Assembly: GCF_001586165.1 (NCBI RefSeq)
Contig: NZ_CP014608.1
Coordinates: 1,054,001 to 1,118,000, forward strand
DNA from: Obesumbacterium proteus
Lineage (GTDB): Bacteria; Pseudomonadota; Gammaproteobacteria; Enterobacterales; Enterobacteriaceae
DNA length: 64,000 nucleotides
Direction: 5' to 3'
Position numbers and translations under genes: made by a program. How positions within the stretch are numbered: the first letter of the stretch is position 1; every line of letters begins with the position of its first letter. Positions 23,694-32,502 of this stretch are shown piece after piece. The notes below the pieces were generated by a model that was given only the letters and a program-made list of their open reading frames with translations, did not search any database and had not been told where the DNA came from.

Positions 23694-25808
23694 ATGGCTC
23701 GTACAACACCCATTGCCCGCTACCGTAATATCGGTATCAGCGCACACATCGACGCCGGTAAGACTACTACTACCGAACGTATCCTTTTCTACACCGGTGT
23801 AAACCATAAAATCGGTGAAGTTCATGACGGCGCAGCCACCATGGACTGGATGGAACAGGAACAAGAACGTGGTATTACCATTACCTCTGCTGCGACCACT
23901 GCATTCTGGTCTGGCATGGCTAAACAGTTTGAACCACACCGCGTAAACATCATCGACACCCCAGGGCACGTTGACTTCACTATCGAAGTAGAACGTTCTA
24001 TGCGTGTTCTTGATGGCGCTGTAATGGTTTACTGTGCCGTTGGTGGTGTTCAGCCCCAGTCTGAAACCGTATGGCGTCAGGCTAACAAATATAAAGTTCC
24101 ACGCATCGCGTTCGTTAACAAAATGGACCGTATGGGTGCTAACTTCCTGAAAGTTGTTGGTCAGATCAAAACCCGTCTGGGCGCGAACCCTGTTCCGTTG
24201 CAGTTGGCGATTGGTGCTGAAGAAGGTTTCACCGGTGTTGTTGACCTGGTGAAAATGAAAGCCATCAACTGGAACGAAGCTGATGCTGGCGTTACCTTCA
24301 CTTATGAAGATATCCCTGCAGACATGCAAGAACTGGCTGAAGAATGGCACCAGAATCTGATTGAATCTGCTGCTGAAGCTTCAGAAGAGCTGATGGAAAA
24401 ATACTTGGGCGGCGAAGAGCTGACCGAGGAAGAAATCAAGAAAGCTCTGCGTCAGCGCGTTCTGAACAACGAAATTATTCTGGTAACCTGTGGTTCTGCA
24501 TTTAAGAACAAAGGTGTTCAGGCGATGCTGGATGCGGTAATTGATTACCTGCCATCACCAACTGACGTACCTGCAATCAACGGTATGCTGGACGACGGTA
24601 AAGATACTCCGGCTGAGCGTCATGCGAGCGATGAAGAGCCATTTGCTGCTCTGGCGTTCAAAATTGCTACCGACCCGTTTGTTGGTAACCTGACCTTCTT
24701 CCGCGTGTACTCTGGCGTAGTTAACTCCGGTGACACCGTTCTGAACTCAGTGAAATCAGCACGTGAACGTTTTGGTCGTATCGTTCAGATGCACGCTAAC
24801 AAGCGTGAAGAGATCAAAGAAGTTCGCGCAGGCGATATCGCAGCTGCGATCGGTCTGAAAGACGTGACTACTGGTGATACTCTGTGTGATCCAGACAACG
24901 TGATCATTCTTGAGCGTATGGAATTCCCTGAACCGGTAATCTCCATCGCAGTAGAACCAAAAACCAAAGCTGACCAAGAAAAAATGGGTCTGGCTCTGGG
25001 CCGTCTGGCTAAAGAAGACCCATCATTCCGCGTATGGACTGATGAAGAATCTAACCAGACCATCATCGCAGGTATGGGTGAGCTGCACCTCGACATCATC
25101 GTTGACCGCATGAAGCGTGAATTCAACGTTGAAGCGAACGTCGGTAAACCTCAGGTTGCTTATCGTGAAGCGATTCGCACGAAAGTTACCGATATCGAAG
25201 GTAAACACGCCAAGCAGTCTGGTGGTCGTGGTCAGTACGGTCATGTTGTTATCGACATGTACCCACTGGAGCCGGGCTCGAATCCGAAAGGTTACGAGTT
25301 CATCAACGACATCAAAGGTGGTGTAATTCCTGGCGAATACATCCCTGCCGTTGATAAAGGTATCCAGGAGCAGCTGAAATCTGGTCCACTGGCTGGTTAT
25401 CCGGTAGTTGACCTCGGCGTGCGTCTGCACTTCGGTTCTTACCATGACGTTGACTCCTCTGAGCTGGCGTTTAAACTGGCCGCTTCTATCGCCTTCAAAG
25501 ATGGCTTTAAGAAAGCGAAACCAGTTCTGCTTGAGCCTATCATGAAGGTTGAAGTAGAGACTCCGGAAGAGAACACTGGTGACGTTATCGGTGACCTTAG
25601 CCGTCGTCGCGGTATGCTGCGTGGTCAAGAATCCAACGTTACTGGCGTTGTGATTCATGCTGAAGTTCCGTTGTCTGAAATGTTCGGATACGCAACTCAG
25701 CTGCGTTCTCTGACCAAAGGTCGTGCATCTTACTCCATGGAATTCCTGAAGTATGATGATGCGCCTAACAACGTTGCTCAGGCCGTTATTGAAGCTCGTG
25801 GCAAATAA
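23694..25808 (+). CDS. fusA: elongation factor G
   Basis: A 704-residue translational GTPase that drives translocation and, with RRF, ribosome recycling. The G motifs are AHIDAGKTTTTERI (about residues 17-30), DTPGHVDF (about 89-96) and NKMDRMGAN (about 142-150). All five domains are present, ending ..VIEARGK. Same length as E. coli EF-G. GAGGAA lies upstream of the ATG. Confidence 0.98.
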   Translation: MARTTPIARYRNIGISAHIDAGKTTTTERILFYTGVNHKIGEVHDGAATMDWMEQEQERGITITSAATTAFWSGMAKQFEPHRVNIIDTPGHVDFTIEVERSMRVLDGAVMVYCAVGGVQPQSETVWRQANKYKVPRIAFVNKMDRMGANFLKVVGQIKTRLGANPVPLQLAIGAEEGFTGVVDLVKMKAINWNEADAGVTFTYEDIPADMQELAEEWHQNLIESAAEASEELMEKYLGGEELTEEEIKKALRQRVLNNEIILVTCGSAFKNKGVQAMLDAVIDYLPSPTDVPAINGMLDDGKDTPAERHASDEEPFAALAFKIATDPFVGNLTFFRVYSGVVNSGDTVLNSVKSARERFGRIVQMHANKREEIKEVRAGDIAAAIGLKDVTTGDTLCDPDNVIILERMEFPEPVISIAVEPKTKADQEKMGLALGRLAKEDPSFRVWTDEESNQTIIAGMGELHLDIIVDRMKREFNVEANVGKPQVAYREAIRTKVTDIEGKHAKQSGGRGQYGHVVIDMYPLEPGSNPKGYEFINDIKGGVIPGEYIPAVDKGIQEQLKSGPLAGYPVVDLGVRLHFGSYHDVDSSELAFKLAASIAFKDGFKKAKPVLLEPIMKVEVETPEENTGDVIGDLSRRRGMLRGQESNVTGVVIHAEVPLSEMFGYATQLRSLTKGRASYSMEFLKYDDAPNNVAQAVIEARGK

Positions 25809-25833
25809 GCTACTAGTTTAAAACATTGATCCC

Positions 25834-25859
25834 GTGCTCTCTCTATGAAGGGAGAGCAC
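25834..25859 (+). other. fusA-tuf intercistronic hairpin
   Basis: GTGCTCTC and GAGAGCAC form an 8-bp stem around a 10-nt loop between fusA and tuf. No T-run; it may stabilise the abundant tuf message or mark a processing site. Confidence 0.55.
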
Positions 25860-25878
25860 AAGAGTAAGGAATAAAGCC

Positions 25879-27063
25879 GTGTCTAAAGAAAAATTTGAAC
25901 GTACAAAACCGCACGTTAACGTTGGTACAATCGGCCACGTTGACCACGGTAAAACTACCCTGACTGCTGCAATCACTACCGTTCTGGCTAAAACCTACGG
26001 TGGTTCTGCACGTGCATTCGACCAGATCGATAACGCGCCAGAAGAAAAAGCTCGTGGTATCACCATCAACACTTCTCACGTTGAATATGACACCCCGACT
26101 CGCCACTACGCACACGTAGACTGCCCAGGCCACGCCGACTATGTTAAAAACATGATCACCGGTGCTGCGCAGATGGACGGCGCGATCCTGGTTGTTGCTG
26201 CGACTGACGGCCCTATGCCTCAGACTCGTGAGCACATCCTGCTGGGTCGTCAGGTTGGCGTTCCTTACATCATCGTATTCCTGAACAAATGCGACATGGT
26301 TGATGATGAAGAGCTGCTGGAGCTGGTAGAAATGGAAGTTCGTGAACTTCTGTCTCAGTACGACTTCCCAGGCAATGATACTCCAATCATCCGTGGTTCT
26401 GCTCTGAAAGCGCTGGAAGGCGAAGCTGAGTGGGAAGCTAAGATCGTAGAACTGGCTGAAACTCTGGATTCTTACATCCCAGAACCAGAACGTGCTATCG
26501 ACAAGCCATTCCTGCTGCCAATCGAAGACGTATTCTCAATCTCTGGCCGTGGTACTGTTGTTACCGGTCGTGTAGAGCGCGGTATCGTTAAAGTTGGTGA
26601 AGAAGTTGAGATTGTTGGTATCAAAGATACCGTTAAATCAACTTGTACCGGCGTTGAAATGTTCCGTAAACTGCTGGACGAAGGTCGTGCAGGCGAGAAC
26701 GTTGGTGTTCTGCTGCGTGGTATCAAGCGTGAAGACATCGAACGTGGTCAGGTTCTGGCTAAACCAGGTTCTATCAAACCACACACCAAGTTCGAATCAG
26801 AAGTTTATATTCTGAGCAAAGATGAAGGCGGCCGTCATACTCCGTTCTTCAAAGGCTACCGTCCACAGTTCTACTTCCGTACAACTGACGTGACCGGTAC
26901 CATCGAACTGCCAGAAGGCGTGGAAATGGTAATGCCAGGCGATAACATCAAAATGATCGTTACCCTGATCCACCCAATCGCAATGGACGATGGTCTGCGT
27001 TTCGCAATCCGCGAAGGCGGCCGTACCGTTGGTGCTGGTGTTGTTGCTAAGGTAATGAGCTAA
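25879..27063 (+). CDS. tuf: elongation factor Tu
   Basis: A 394-residue GTPase that delivers aminoacyl-tRNA to the ribosome. G motifs: GHVDHGKTT at about residues 19-27, DCPGHADY at about 81-88, and NKCDMV at about 136-141. The start is a GTG, as in E. coli tufA, preceded by AAGGA. As the str-operon copy it corresponds to tufA; a second tuf gene is expected elsewhere but is not in this window. Confidence 0.98.
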   Translation: MSKEKFERTKPHVNVGTIGHVDHGKTTLTAAITTVLAKTYGGSARAFDQIDNAPEEKARGITINTSHVEYDTPTRHYAHVDCPGHADYVKNMITGAAQMDGAILVVAATDGPMPQTREHILLGRQVGVPYIIVFLNKCDMVDDEELLELVEMEVRELLSQYDFPGNDTPIIRGSALKALEGEAEWEAKIVELAETLDSYIPEPERAIDKPFLLPIEDVFSISGRGTVVTGRVERGIVKVGEEVEIVGIKDTVKSTCTGVEMFRKLLDEGRAGENVGVLLRGIKREDIERGQVLAKPGSIKPHTKFESEVYILSKDEGGRHTPFFKGYRPQFYFRTTDVTGTIELPEGVEMVMPGDNIKMIVTLIHPIAMDDGLRFAIREGGRTVGAGVVAKVMS

Positions 27064-27090
27064 TATTTAGCTTCTGAACCAAATGCAGTA

Positions 27091-27115
27091 AAAGGGCGCT
27101 TAGGCGCCCTTTTTT
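27091..27115 (+). terminator. terminator of the str operon
   Basis: AAAGGGCGC pairs with GCGCCCTTT around a 4-nt loop, followed by T residues, 30 bp after tuf. Confidence 0.93.
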
Positions 27116-27188
27116 ATTACAAGAAAAACATGAACTGATTCAAGTTAGTACGGTTTATAAGCAGTAAAGTTAGATACCTTTATTGAAA

Positions 27189-27228
27189 TGATAACGTTTA
27201 TTATTTAGACTATTATTATCAAATCAGT
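27189..27228 (+). promoter_or_regulatory. candidate Fur boxes upstream of bfd
   Basis: The AT-rich stretch before bfd contains GATAACGTTTATTATT and a nearby ATTATTATCA, resembling tandem Fur-box hexamers (GATAAT). bfd is Fur-repressed in E. coli. Sequence resemblance only. Confidence 0.5.
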
Positions 27229-27240
27229 AAAGAGTAAAAT

Positions 27241-27438
27241 ATGTACGTTTGCTTATGTAATGGGATTTCGGACAAAACAATACGTCATGCAATCCGCAAA
27301 TATCAGCCGAGCTCTCTCCATCATTTGCGCAAAATCGTTCCTTTCGGATCTGAATGCGGCAAATGTATTCGTCAGGCTCGCGAGATTTTTGATGAGGAAA
27401 ACGCGGTACTTCAAAGCAACTTCATAAACGTGGCATAA
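27241..27438 (+). CDS. bfd: bacterioferritin-associated ferredoxin Bfd
   Basis: A 65-residue [2Fe-2S] protein that reduces bacterioferritin to release stored iron. Cluster ligands C4, C6, C39 and C42 are in the CLCNGIS and ECGKC segments, as in the Fer2_BFD family. It stands just upstream of bfr in the same direction, as in E. coli. The ribosome-binding site is weak (AAAGAG). Confidence 0.95.
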   Translation: MYVCLCNGISDKTIRHAIRKYQPSSLHHLRKIVPFGSECGKCIRQAREIFDEENAVLQSNFINVA

Positions 27439-27463
27439 AAGTATGGTTATTTTTTGACTCTTC

Positions 27464-27491
27464 AGACTCTGGTTCTACACTAAAAGAACTG
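27464..27491 (+). promoter_or_regulatory. candidate bfr promoter
   Basis: TTGACT at 27464-27469, 16-bp spacer, TACACT at 27486-27491. It would let bfr be expressed apart from the probably Fur-controlled bfd. Confidence 0.5.
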
Positions 27492-27510
27492 GAAGCGGAG
27501 GGTTTTGTTT

Positions 27511-27987
27511 ATGAAAGGCGATAAAAAAGTTATTGGCCACCTCAATAAGCTACTTGGTAATGAACTCGTAGCCATCAATCAGTATTTCCTTCATGCCCGT
27601 ATGTTTAAAAATTGGGGACTCACACGACTCAATGATATTGAGTACCACGAGTCGATCGATGAGATGAAGCATGCCGACCGTTACATCGAAAGAATTCTTT
27701 TTTTAGAAGGACTGCCAAATCTTCAAGATCTAGGGAAAATCAATATCGGAGAAGATGTGGAAGAAATGCTGAAATCCGATCTTAAGTTAGAACTCGACGG
27801 CGCGAAGAACTTGCGTGAAGGTATCGCTTATGCGGATTCAGTCCATGACTATGTCAGTCGTGATCTCATGATTGAAGTCCTGTCTGATGAAGAAAAACAT
27901 ATTGATTGGCTAGAGACTGAGCTTGAGCTTATTCAACGTTTGGGTATCCAGAATTACCTGTTAGCTCAGGTGAAAGAAGAAGCTTAA
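27511..27987 (+). CDS. bfr: bacterioferritin
   Basis: A 158-residue iron-storage protein forming a 24-mer with haem. Ferroxidase ligands E18, E51 and H54 are seen in GNELVAINQY and DEMKHADRYIE, with the later E94 and E127-H130 (LSDEEKH) also present; M52 is the haem ligand. ATG at 27511 with GGAGGG eight bases upstream; a TTG two codons earlier is rejected. Its 3' end overlaps the convergent prepilin peptidase gene. Confidence 0.97.
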   Translation: MKGDKKVIGHLNKLLGNELVAINQYFLHARMFKNWGLTRLNDIEYHESIDEMKHADRYIERILFLEGLPNLQDLGKINIGEDVEEMLKSDLKLELDGAKNLREGIAYADSVHDYVSRDLMIEVLSDEEKHIDWLETELELIQRLGIQNYLLAQVKEEA

Positions 27988-28702
27988 TTTCCATGAGTGC
28001 AATATATCGAAAATAACCACCCAGCCGGCGATGGCCAAACAAGGTCCAAAAGGCAGAGGGTGGTTTTTTTGTCACTGAGTGTAGTTGCCGAATTCCCCAC
28101 CAGATAATTCCTACAAATGATGCAATAGCAGATATCAGCGCCAAATTTTCATATCCAGCCCATGCGCCAAGTGCGGCCAATAGTTTGGCATCGCCTAATC
28201 CGATCCCCATCTTTCCTGCCAAATGTCTAGTTGCCCAGCCTAGAAACCAAATAAAGATATAACCCGTGATGGCACCTACAACGGCGTGTTCTATAGGGAT
28301 TGCATTAGTGTAAGCATTAAAACAAAGACCGAGCCAAAGTAGGGGGAAGGTAAGTACATCGGGTAAGAGGTAATGTTGAATATCCAAAAGGGACAAAGTA
28401 ATGAGAAACCAGCTGATTAGCCAAATAATGGGTAAAATTGTTAGGCTGATATGGGGCCAAATGGATATGCTTAGAAAAAGCAGAGTATAGCTGGCTTGTT
28501 CCCTTAGGCTACCTTTGCAAATAGAAGGCAAAGCCAGAGTGTTAAAAGTGGTAACTGCATCTATTGAACAAAATCGTCTAAGTATGGCACTCCTTGCGAT
28601 GTGAGTGGCGCAACCACCGCAACAGGCAAATACGAGGCTTAGTGCTACACGCGCTCCACGATCTGACATCACGCAAGAATAGATTTCCGTAAACAATTCC
28701 AT
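27961..28702 (-). pseudogene. orphan prepilin peptidase (GspO-like), frameshifted as sequenced
   Basis: A24-family aspartic peptidase of the inner membrane, the type that cleaves prepilins and pseudopilins. Catalytic aspartates are D107 (LLDIQHYLLPD) and D171 in the GxGD motif (IGLGDAKLLAALG). After T211-K212 the family C-terminus LPFGPCLAIAGW continues in another frame; a run of seven A on the coding strand (T at 28064-28070) in place of six explains it. Removing one base gives a 246-residue protein ending at 27961. As written the frame runs on to 27929. The usual N-terminal GSFLN motif and the four-Cys domain are not recognisable. It sits next to bfr like gspO in E. coli, but no gsp operon accompanies it. 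GGAG precedes the ATG at 28702. Confidence 0.7.
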
Positions 28703-28910
28703 CTGTGTTTTCTCCATTCGATATACGCAACATCATATCCGGGCACATCGAGCTATAGAGGCGGTTTTATTGGAATCAATGTCACACGATTGTATGAATT
28801 TTATGCAAATTAGATCTAGGGCGCGTATTTTACTCGTGTGTATTTGAAGAAAATCAAATCGTGCAGGCAGGATAGGGTAAGAACCTTTCCACTATTTTTA
28901 CGCATTTAGG
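28703..28910. other. intergenic region, no gene seen
   Basis: Upstream of both the prepilin peptidase and the S10 promoter. I see no coding frame, repeat or clear site here, apart from whatever promoter serves the peptidase gene. Confidence 0.5.
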
Positions 28911-28938
28911 TTGCTTCCTGAGCTGGTTTACGTATAAT
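28911..28938 (+). promoter_or_regulatory. S10 operon promoter
   Basis: TTGCTT at 28911-28916, 16-bp spacer, consensus TATAAT at 28933-28938. Transcription should start near 28945, giving a leader of about 168 nt before rpsJ, close to the 172 nt known in E. coli. Confidence 0.85.
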
Positions 28939-28944
28939 GCGCGG

Positions 28945-29112
28945 GCTTACCTAATCTTGGTAAGTCTGATTCTGAATCAGAGATGGTCCTAGACTATCGA
29001 ACAATACTCCCGATATGGGGGTTATATGTTGAACGATTACACTCCCCCATCAATCGAAATGGGTGCGAGGAGTAATTTTTTACGTTTATAAAATAATTGG
29101 AGCTCTGGTCTC
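28945..29112 (+). promoter_or_regulatory. S10 leader with L4-responsive attenuator
   Basis: Untranslated leader. ATGGGGG (29015-29021) can pair with CCCCCAT (29044-29050), and a run of T follows at 29076-29081, consistent with the attenuator hairpin at which L4 stops transcription in E. coli. The region just before rpsJ is also the target for L4 translational repression. The role is by analogy; the pairing and T-run are seen. Confidence 0.7.
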
Positions 29113-29424
29113 ATGCAGAACCAAAGAATCCGTATCCGCCTGAAAGCGTTTGATCATCGTCTGATCGATCAATCAACTGCGGAAATCGTCGAGACTGCTA
29201 AGCGCACTGGTGCGCAAGTCCGTGGTCCGATCCCGCTGCCGACCCGCAAAGAGCGCTTTACCGTTCTGATTTCTCCGCACGTCAACAAAGACGCGCGCGA
29301 TCAGTACGAAATTCGCACTCACAAGCGTCTGGTTGACATCGTTGAGCTAACCGAGAAAACCGTTGATGCTCTGATGCGTCTGGATCTGGCTGCTGGTGTA
29401 GACGTGCAGATCAGCCTGGGTTAA
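29113..29424 (+). CDS. rpsJ: ribosomal protein S10 (NusE)
   Basis: A 103-residue 30S head protein that also acts as NusE: with NusB it binds boxA RNA in rRNA antitermination. The boxA targets of that complex are in this same window at 53730 and 55816. First gene of the S10 operon. The sequence is almost that of E. coli; GGAG lies upstream. Confidence 0.98.
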   Translation: MQNQRIRIRLKAFDHRLIDQSTAEIVETAKRTGAQVRGPIPLPTRKERFTVLISPHVNKDARDQYEIRTHKRLVDIVELTEKTVDALMRLDLAAGVDVQISLG

Positions 29425-29456
29425 TCAGGTCATTGAACGATTGAGAGGTTGAAACA

Positions 29457-30086
29457 ATGATTGGTTTAGTCGGTAAAAAAGTGGGTATGACCCGCATCTT
29501 CACTGAAGATGGCGTATCTATCCCAGTAACCGTTATCGAAATCGAAGCAAACCGTGTTACTCAGGTGAAAAGCCTGGATAACGACGGCTACTGCGCTGTA
29601 CAGGTAACTACGGGTGCTAAAAAAGCAAACCGTGTATCTAAGCCAGAAGCTGGTCACTTCGCTAAAGCTGGCGTAGAAGCTGGCCGCACCCTGCGCGAAT
29701 TCCGTCTGAACGAAGGCGAAGAGTTCACTGTAGGTCAGAGCATTAGCGTTGAAATTTTTGCTGACGTTAAAAAAGTTGACGTTACCGGTACTTCTAAAGG
29801 TAAAGGTTTTGCTGGCGCAGTTAAGCGCTGGAACTTCCGTACCCAAGATGCTACCCATGGTAACTCCTTGTCTCACCGCGTTCCGGGTTCTATCGGTCAG
29901 AACCAGACTCCGGGCAAAGTGTTCAAAGGCAAGAAAATGGCAGGCCAACTGGGTAACGAACGCGTAACCGTTCAGAGCCTGGATGTAGTACGTGTTGACG
30001 CTGAGCGCAACCTGCTGCTGGTTAAGGGTGCTGTTCCGGGTGCAACCGGTGGCGACCTGATCGTTAAACCAGCTGTTAAGGCGTGA
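29457..30086 (+). CDS. rplC: ribosomal protein L3
   Basis: A 209-residue early-assembly 50S protein with an extension reaching towards the peptidyl transferase centre. Q150 in the GQNQTPGKVF segment is the glutamine methylated by PrmB in E. coli. GAGAGG precedes the ATG. Confidence 0.98.
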   Translation: MIGLVGKKVGMTRIFTEDGVSIPVTVIEIEANRVTQVKSLDNDGYCAVQVTTGAKKANRVSKPEAGHFAKAGVEAGRTLREFRLNEGEEFTVGQSISVEIFADVKKVDVTGTSKGKGFAGAVKRWNFRTQDATHGNSLSHRVPGSIGQNQTPGKVFKGKKMAGQLGNERVTVQSLDVVRVDAERNLLLVKGAVPGATGGDLIVKPAVKA

Positions 30087-30096
30087 GGAGATAGGA

Positions 30097-30702
30097 ATGG
30101 AATTAGTATTGAAAGACGCGCAAAGCGCGCTGACTGTTTCCGAAACTACCTTCGGTCGTGATTTCAACGAAGCGCTGGTACACCAGGTTGTAGTTGCTTA
30201 TGCAGCTGGTGCCCGTCAAGGTACTCGTGCTCAGAAGACCCGTGCTGAAGTAACTGGTTCAGGCAAAAAACCGTGGCGTCAGAAAGGTACTGGTCGCGCT
30301 CGTTCTGGTTCTGTTAAGAGCCCGATCTGGCGTTCCGGTGGCGTTTCATTCGCTGCGAAGCCTCAGGATCACAGTCAAAAAGTTAACAAAAAGATGTACC
30401 GCGGCGCGCTGAAAAGCATTCTGTCCGAACTGGTACGTCAAGATCGTCTGATCGTCGTTGAGAAGTTCTCTGTAGAAGCGCCTAAAACTAAGCTGCTGGC
30501 ACAGAAACTGAAAGACATGGCGCTGGAAGACGTGCTGATTGTAACCGGCGAAGTCGACGAAAATCTGTTCCTGGCCGCTCGCAACCTGTACAAGGTTGAT
30601 GTGCGTGACGTTACAGGTATCGACCCAGTTAGCTTGATCGCCTTCGACAAAGTGGTTATGACCGCTGACGCTGTGAAGCAAGTTGAGGAGATGCTGGCAT
30701 GA
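30097..30702 (+). CDS. rplD: ribosomal protein L4
   Basis: A 201-residue 50S protein whose basic loop (about residues 45-95, with GSGKKPWRQKGTGRARSG) lines the exit tunnel. It also represses the S10 operon by attenuation and translational control through the leader at 28945-29112. Its stop overlaps the rplW start as ATGA. Confidence 0.98.
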   Translation: MELVLKDAQSALTVSETTFGRDFNEALVHQVVVAYAAGARQGTRAQKTRAEVTGSGKKPWRQKGTGRARSGSVKSPIWRSGGVSFAAKPQDHSQKVNKKMYRGALKSILSELVRQDRLIVVEKFSVEAPKTKLLAQKLKDMALEDVLIVTGEVDENLFLAARNLYKVDVRDVTGIDPVSLIAFDKVVMTADAVKQVEEMLA

Positions 30703-31001
30703 TCCGTGAAGAACGTCTGCTGAAAGTACTGCGCGCGCCGCACGTTTCTGAAAAAGCGTCTATGGTGATGGAAAAAACCAACACCATCGTTCTCAAAGTT
30801 GCTAAAGACGCAACTAAAGCAGAAATCAAAGCCGCAGTTAAGAAACTGTTCGAAGTTGAAGTTGATGCAGTTCACACCCTGGTAGTTAAAGGTAAAGTGA
30901 AGCGTCACGGTCAGCGTGTTGGTCGTCGTAGCGACTGGAAAAAAGCTTACGTCACCCTGAAAGAAGGCCAGAATCTGGACTTCATCGGCGGCGCAGAGTA
31001 A
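30699..31001 (+). CDS. rplW: ribosomal protein L23
   Basis: A 100-residue protein at the rim of the exit tunnel, the docking site for trigger factor and SRP. E18 in the HVSEKAS segment is the key contact for trigger factor in E. coli. Four-base overlap with rplD suggests coupled translation. Confidence 0.98.
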   Translation: MIREERLLKVLRAPHVSEKASMVMEKTNTIVLKVAKDATKAEIKAAVKKLFEVEVDAVHTLVVKGKVKRHGQRVGRRSDWKKAYVTLKEGQNLDFIGGAE

Positions 31002-31020
31002 GTCGGAGGAGTAGCGAACA

Positions 31021-31845
31021 ATGGCAATTGTTAAATGTAAACCGACATCTCCGGGTCGTCGCCACGTTGTTAAAGTGGTTAACCCTGAGCTGCACAAGGG
31101 CAAACCGTATGCCCCGTTGCTTGAAAAACTGAGCAAATCCGGTGGCCGTAACAACAATGGCCGCATCACCACTCGTCACATCGGTGGTGGTCACAAACAG
31201 CATTATCGTCTGGTTGACTTCAAACGCAACAAAGATGGTATTCCTGCTGTTGTTGAGCGTCTGGAATATGATCCGAACCGTTCTGCGAACATCGCACTGG
31301 TTCTGTACAAAGACGGCGAACGCCGTTATATCCTGGCGCCTAAAGGCCTGAAAGCGGGTGACCAGATTCAGTCTGGTGTTGATGCTGCTATCAAACCTGG
31401 CAACACCTTGCCGATGCGTAACATCCCGGTTGGTTCTACCGTTCATAACGTAGAAATGAAACCAGGCAAAGGTGGTCAGCTAGCTCGTTCTGCTGGCGCA
31501 TACGTTCAGATCGTTGCTCGCGATGGTGCATATGTCACCCTGCGTCTGCGTTCTGGTGAAATGCGTAAAATCCCATCCGACTGCCGTGCTACTTTAGGCG
31601 AAGTTGGTAACGCTGAGCATATGCTGCGCGTTCTGGGTAAAGCAGGTGCAAGCCGCTGGCGTGGTGTTCGTCCTACCGTTCGCGGTACTGCGATGAACCC
31701 AGTCGACCATCCACACGGTGGTGGTGAAGGTCGTAACTTTGGTAAGCACCCTGTTTCCCCATGGGGCCTGCAGACCAAAGGTAAGAAGACCCGCAGCAAC
31801 AAGCGTACTGATAAATTCATCGTACGTCGCCGTAGTAAAAAATAA
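31021..31845 (+). CDS. rplB: ribosomal protein L2
   Basis: A 274-residue, highly conserved 50S protein needed for subunit joining and peptidyl transferase activity. The conserved PVDHPHGGGEG loop near the C-terminus contains the essential histidine. One residue longer than in E. coli, at the C-terminal RRRSKK end. GGAGGAG precedes the ATG. Confidence 0.98.
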   Translation: MAIVKCKPTSPGRRHVVKVVNPELHKGKPYAPLLEKLSKSGGRNNNGRITTRHIGGGHKQHYRLVDFKRNKDGIPAVVERLEYDPNRSANIALVLYKDGERRYILAPKGLKAGDQIQSGVDAAIKPGNTLPMRNIPVGSTVHNVEMKPGKGGQLARSAGAYVQIVARDGAYVTLRLRSGEMRKIPSDCRATLGEVGNAEHMLRVLGKAGASRWRGVRPTVRGTAMNPVDHPHGGGEGRNFGKHPVSPWGLQTKGKKTRSNKRTDKFIVRRRSKK

Positions 31846-31859
31846 TTAGAGGATAAGCC

Positions 31860-32138
31860 ATGCCACGTTCTCTCAAGAAAGGTCCTTTCATTGACCTGCA
31901 CTTGCTGAAGAAGGTAGAGAAAGCGGTGGAAAGCGGAGACAAAAAGCCTATTAAGACTTGGTCCCGTCGTTCAACGGTCTTTCCAAACATGATCGGTTTG
32001 ACCATCGCTGTCCATAATGGTCGTCAGCACGTTCCAGTATTTGTAGCCGATGAAATGGTCGGTCACAAGTTAGGTGAATTCGCGCCGACTCGTACTTATC
32101 GCGGCCATGCGGCTGATAAAAAAGCTAAAAAGCGCTAA
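31860..32138 (+). CDS. rpsS: ribosomal protein S19
   Basis: A 92-residue 30S head protein next to S13, touching the A-site finger bridge. The sequence MPRSLKKGPFIDLHLLKKVE is standard. AGAGGA precedes the ATG. Confidence 0.98.
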   Translation: MPRSLKKGPFIDLHLLKKVEKAVESGDKKPIKTWSRRSTVFPNMIGLTIAVHNGRQHVPVFVADEMVGHKLGEFAPTRTYRGHAADKKAKKR

Positions 32139-32152
32139 GGTAGGAGGAAGAG

Positions 32153-32485
32153 ATGGAAACTATCGCTAAACATCGCCACGCTCGTTCTTCTGCTCAGAAG
32201 GTTCGCCTCGTTGCTGACCTGATCCGCGGTAAGAAAGTGTCGCAAGCTCTGGAAACTTTAGCCTACACCAACAAGAAAGCTGCTGGTCTGGTTAAGAAAG
32301 TACTTGAGTCTGCTATTGCTAACGCAGAACACAACGATGGCGCTGACATCGATGATCTGAAAGTGACGAAAATCTTCGTCGACGAAGGCCCAAGCATGAA
32401 GCGCATTATGCCGCGTGCTAAAGGTCGTGCAGATCGTATCCTGAAGCGCACCAGCCACATTACAGTGGTTGTGTCCGATCGCTGA
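32153..32485 (+). CDS. rplV: ribosomal protein L22
   Basis: A 110-residue 50S protein whose beta-hairpin (around residues 80-100, GPSMKRIMPRAKGRA) lines the exit tunnel constriction and takes part in SecM-type arrest and macrolide sensitivity. The hairpin looks wild-type, without the deletions seen in resistant mutants. GGAGGAAGAG precedes the ATG. Confidence 0.98.
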   Translation: METIAKHRHARSSAQKVRLVADLIRGKKVSQALETLAYTNKKAAGLVKKVLESAIANAEHNDGADIDDLKVTKIFVDEGPSMKRIMPRAKGRADRILKRTSHITVVVSDR

Positions 32486-32502
32486 GACTCTGGAGACTAG
32501 CA

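Noticed and set aside
23661..24350. 229-codon minus-strand frame opposite fusA
   Set aside because: Shadow frame created by the strong codon bias of fusA; similar long antisense frames occur opposite rplC, rplW and rpsC. None resembles a protein family.
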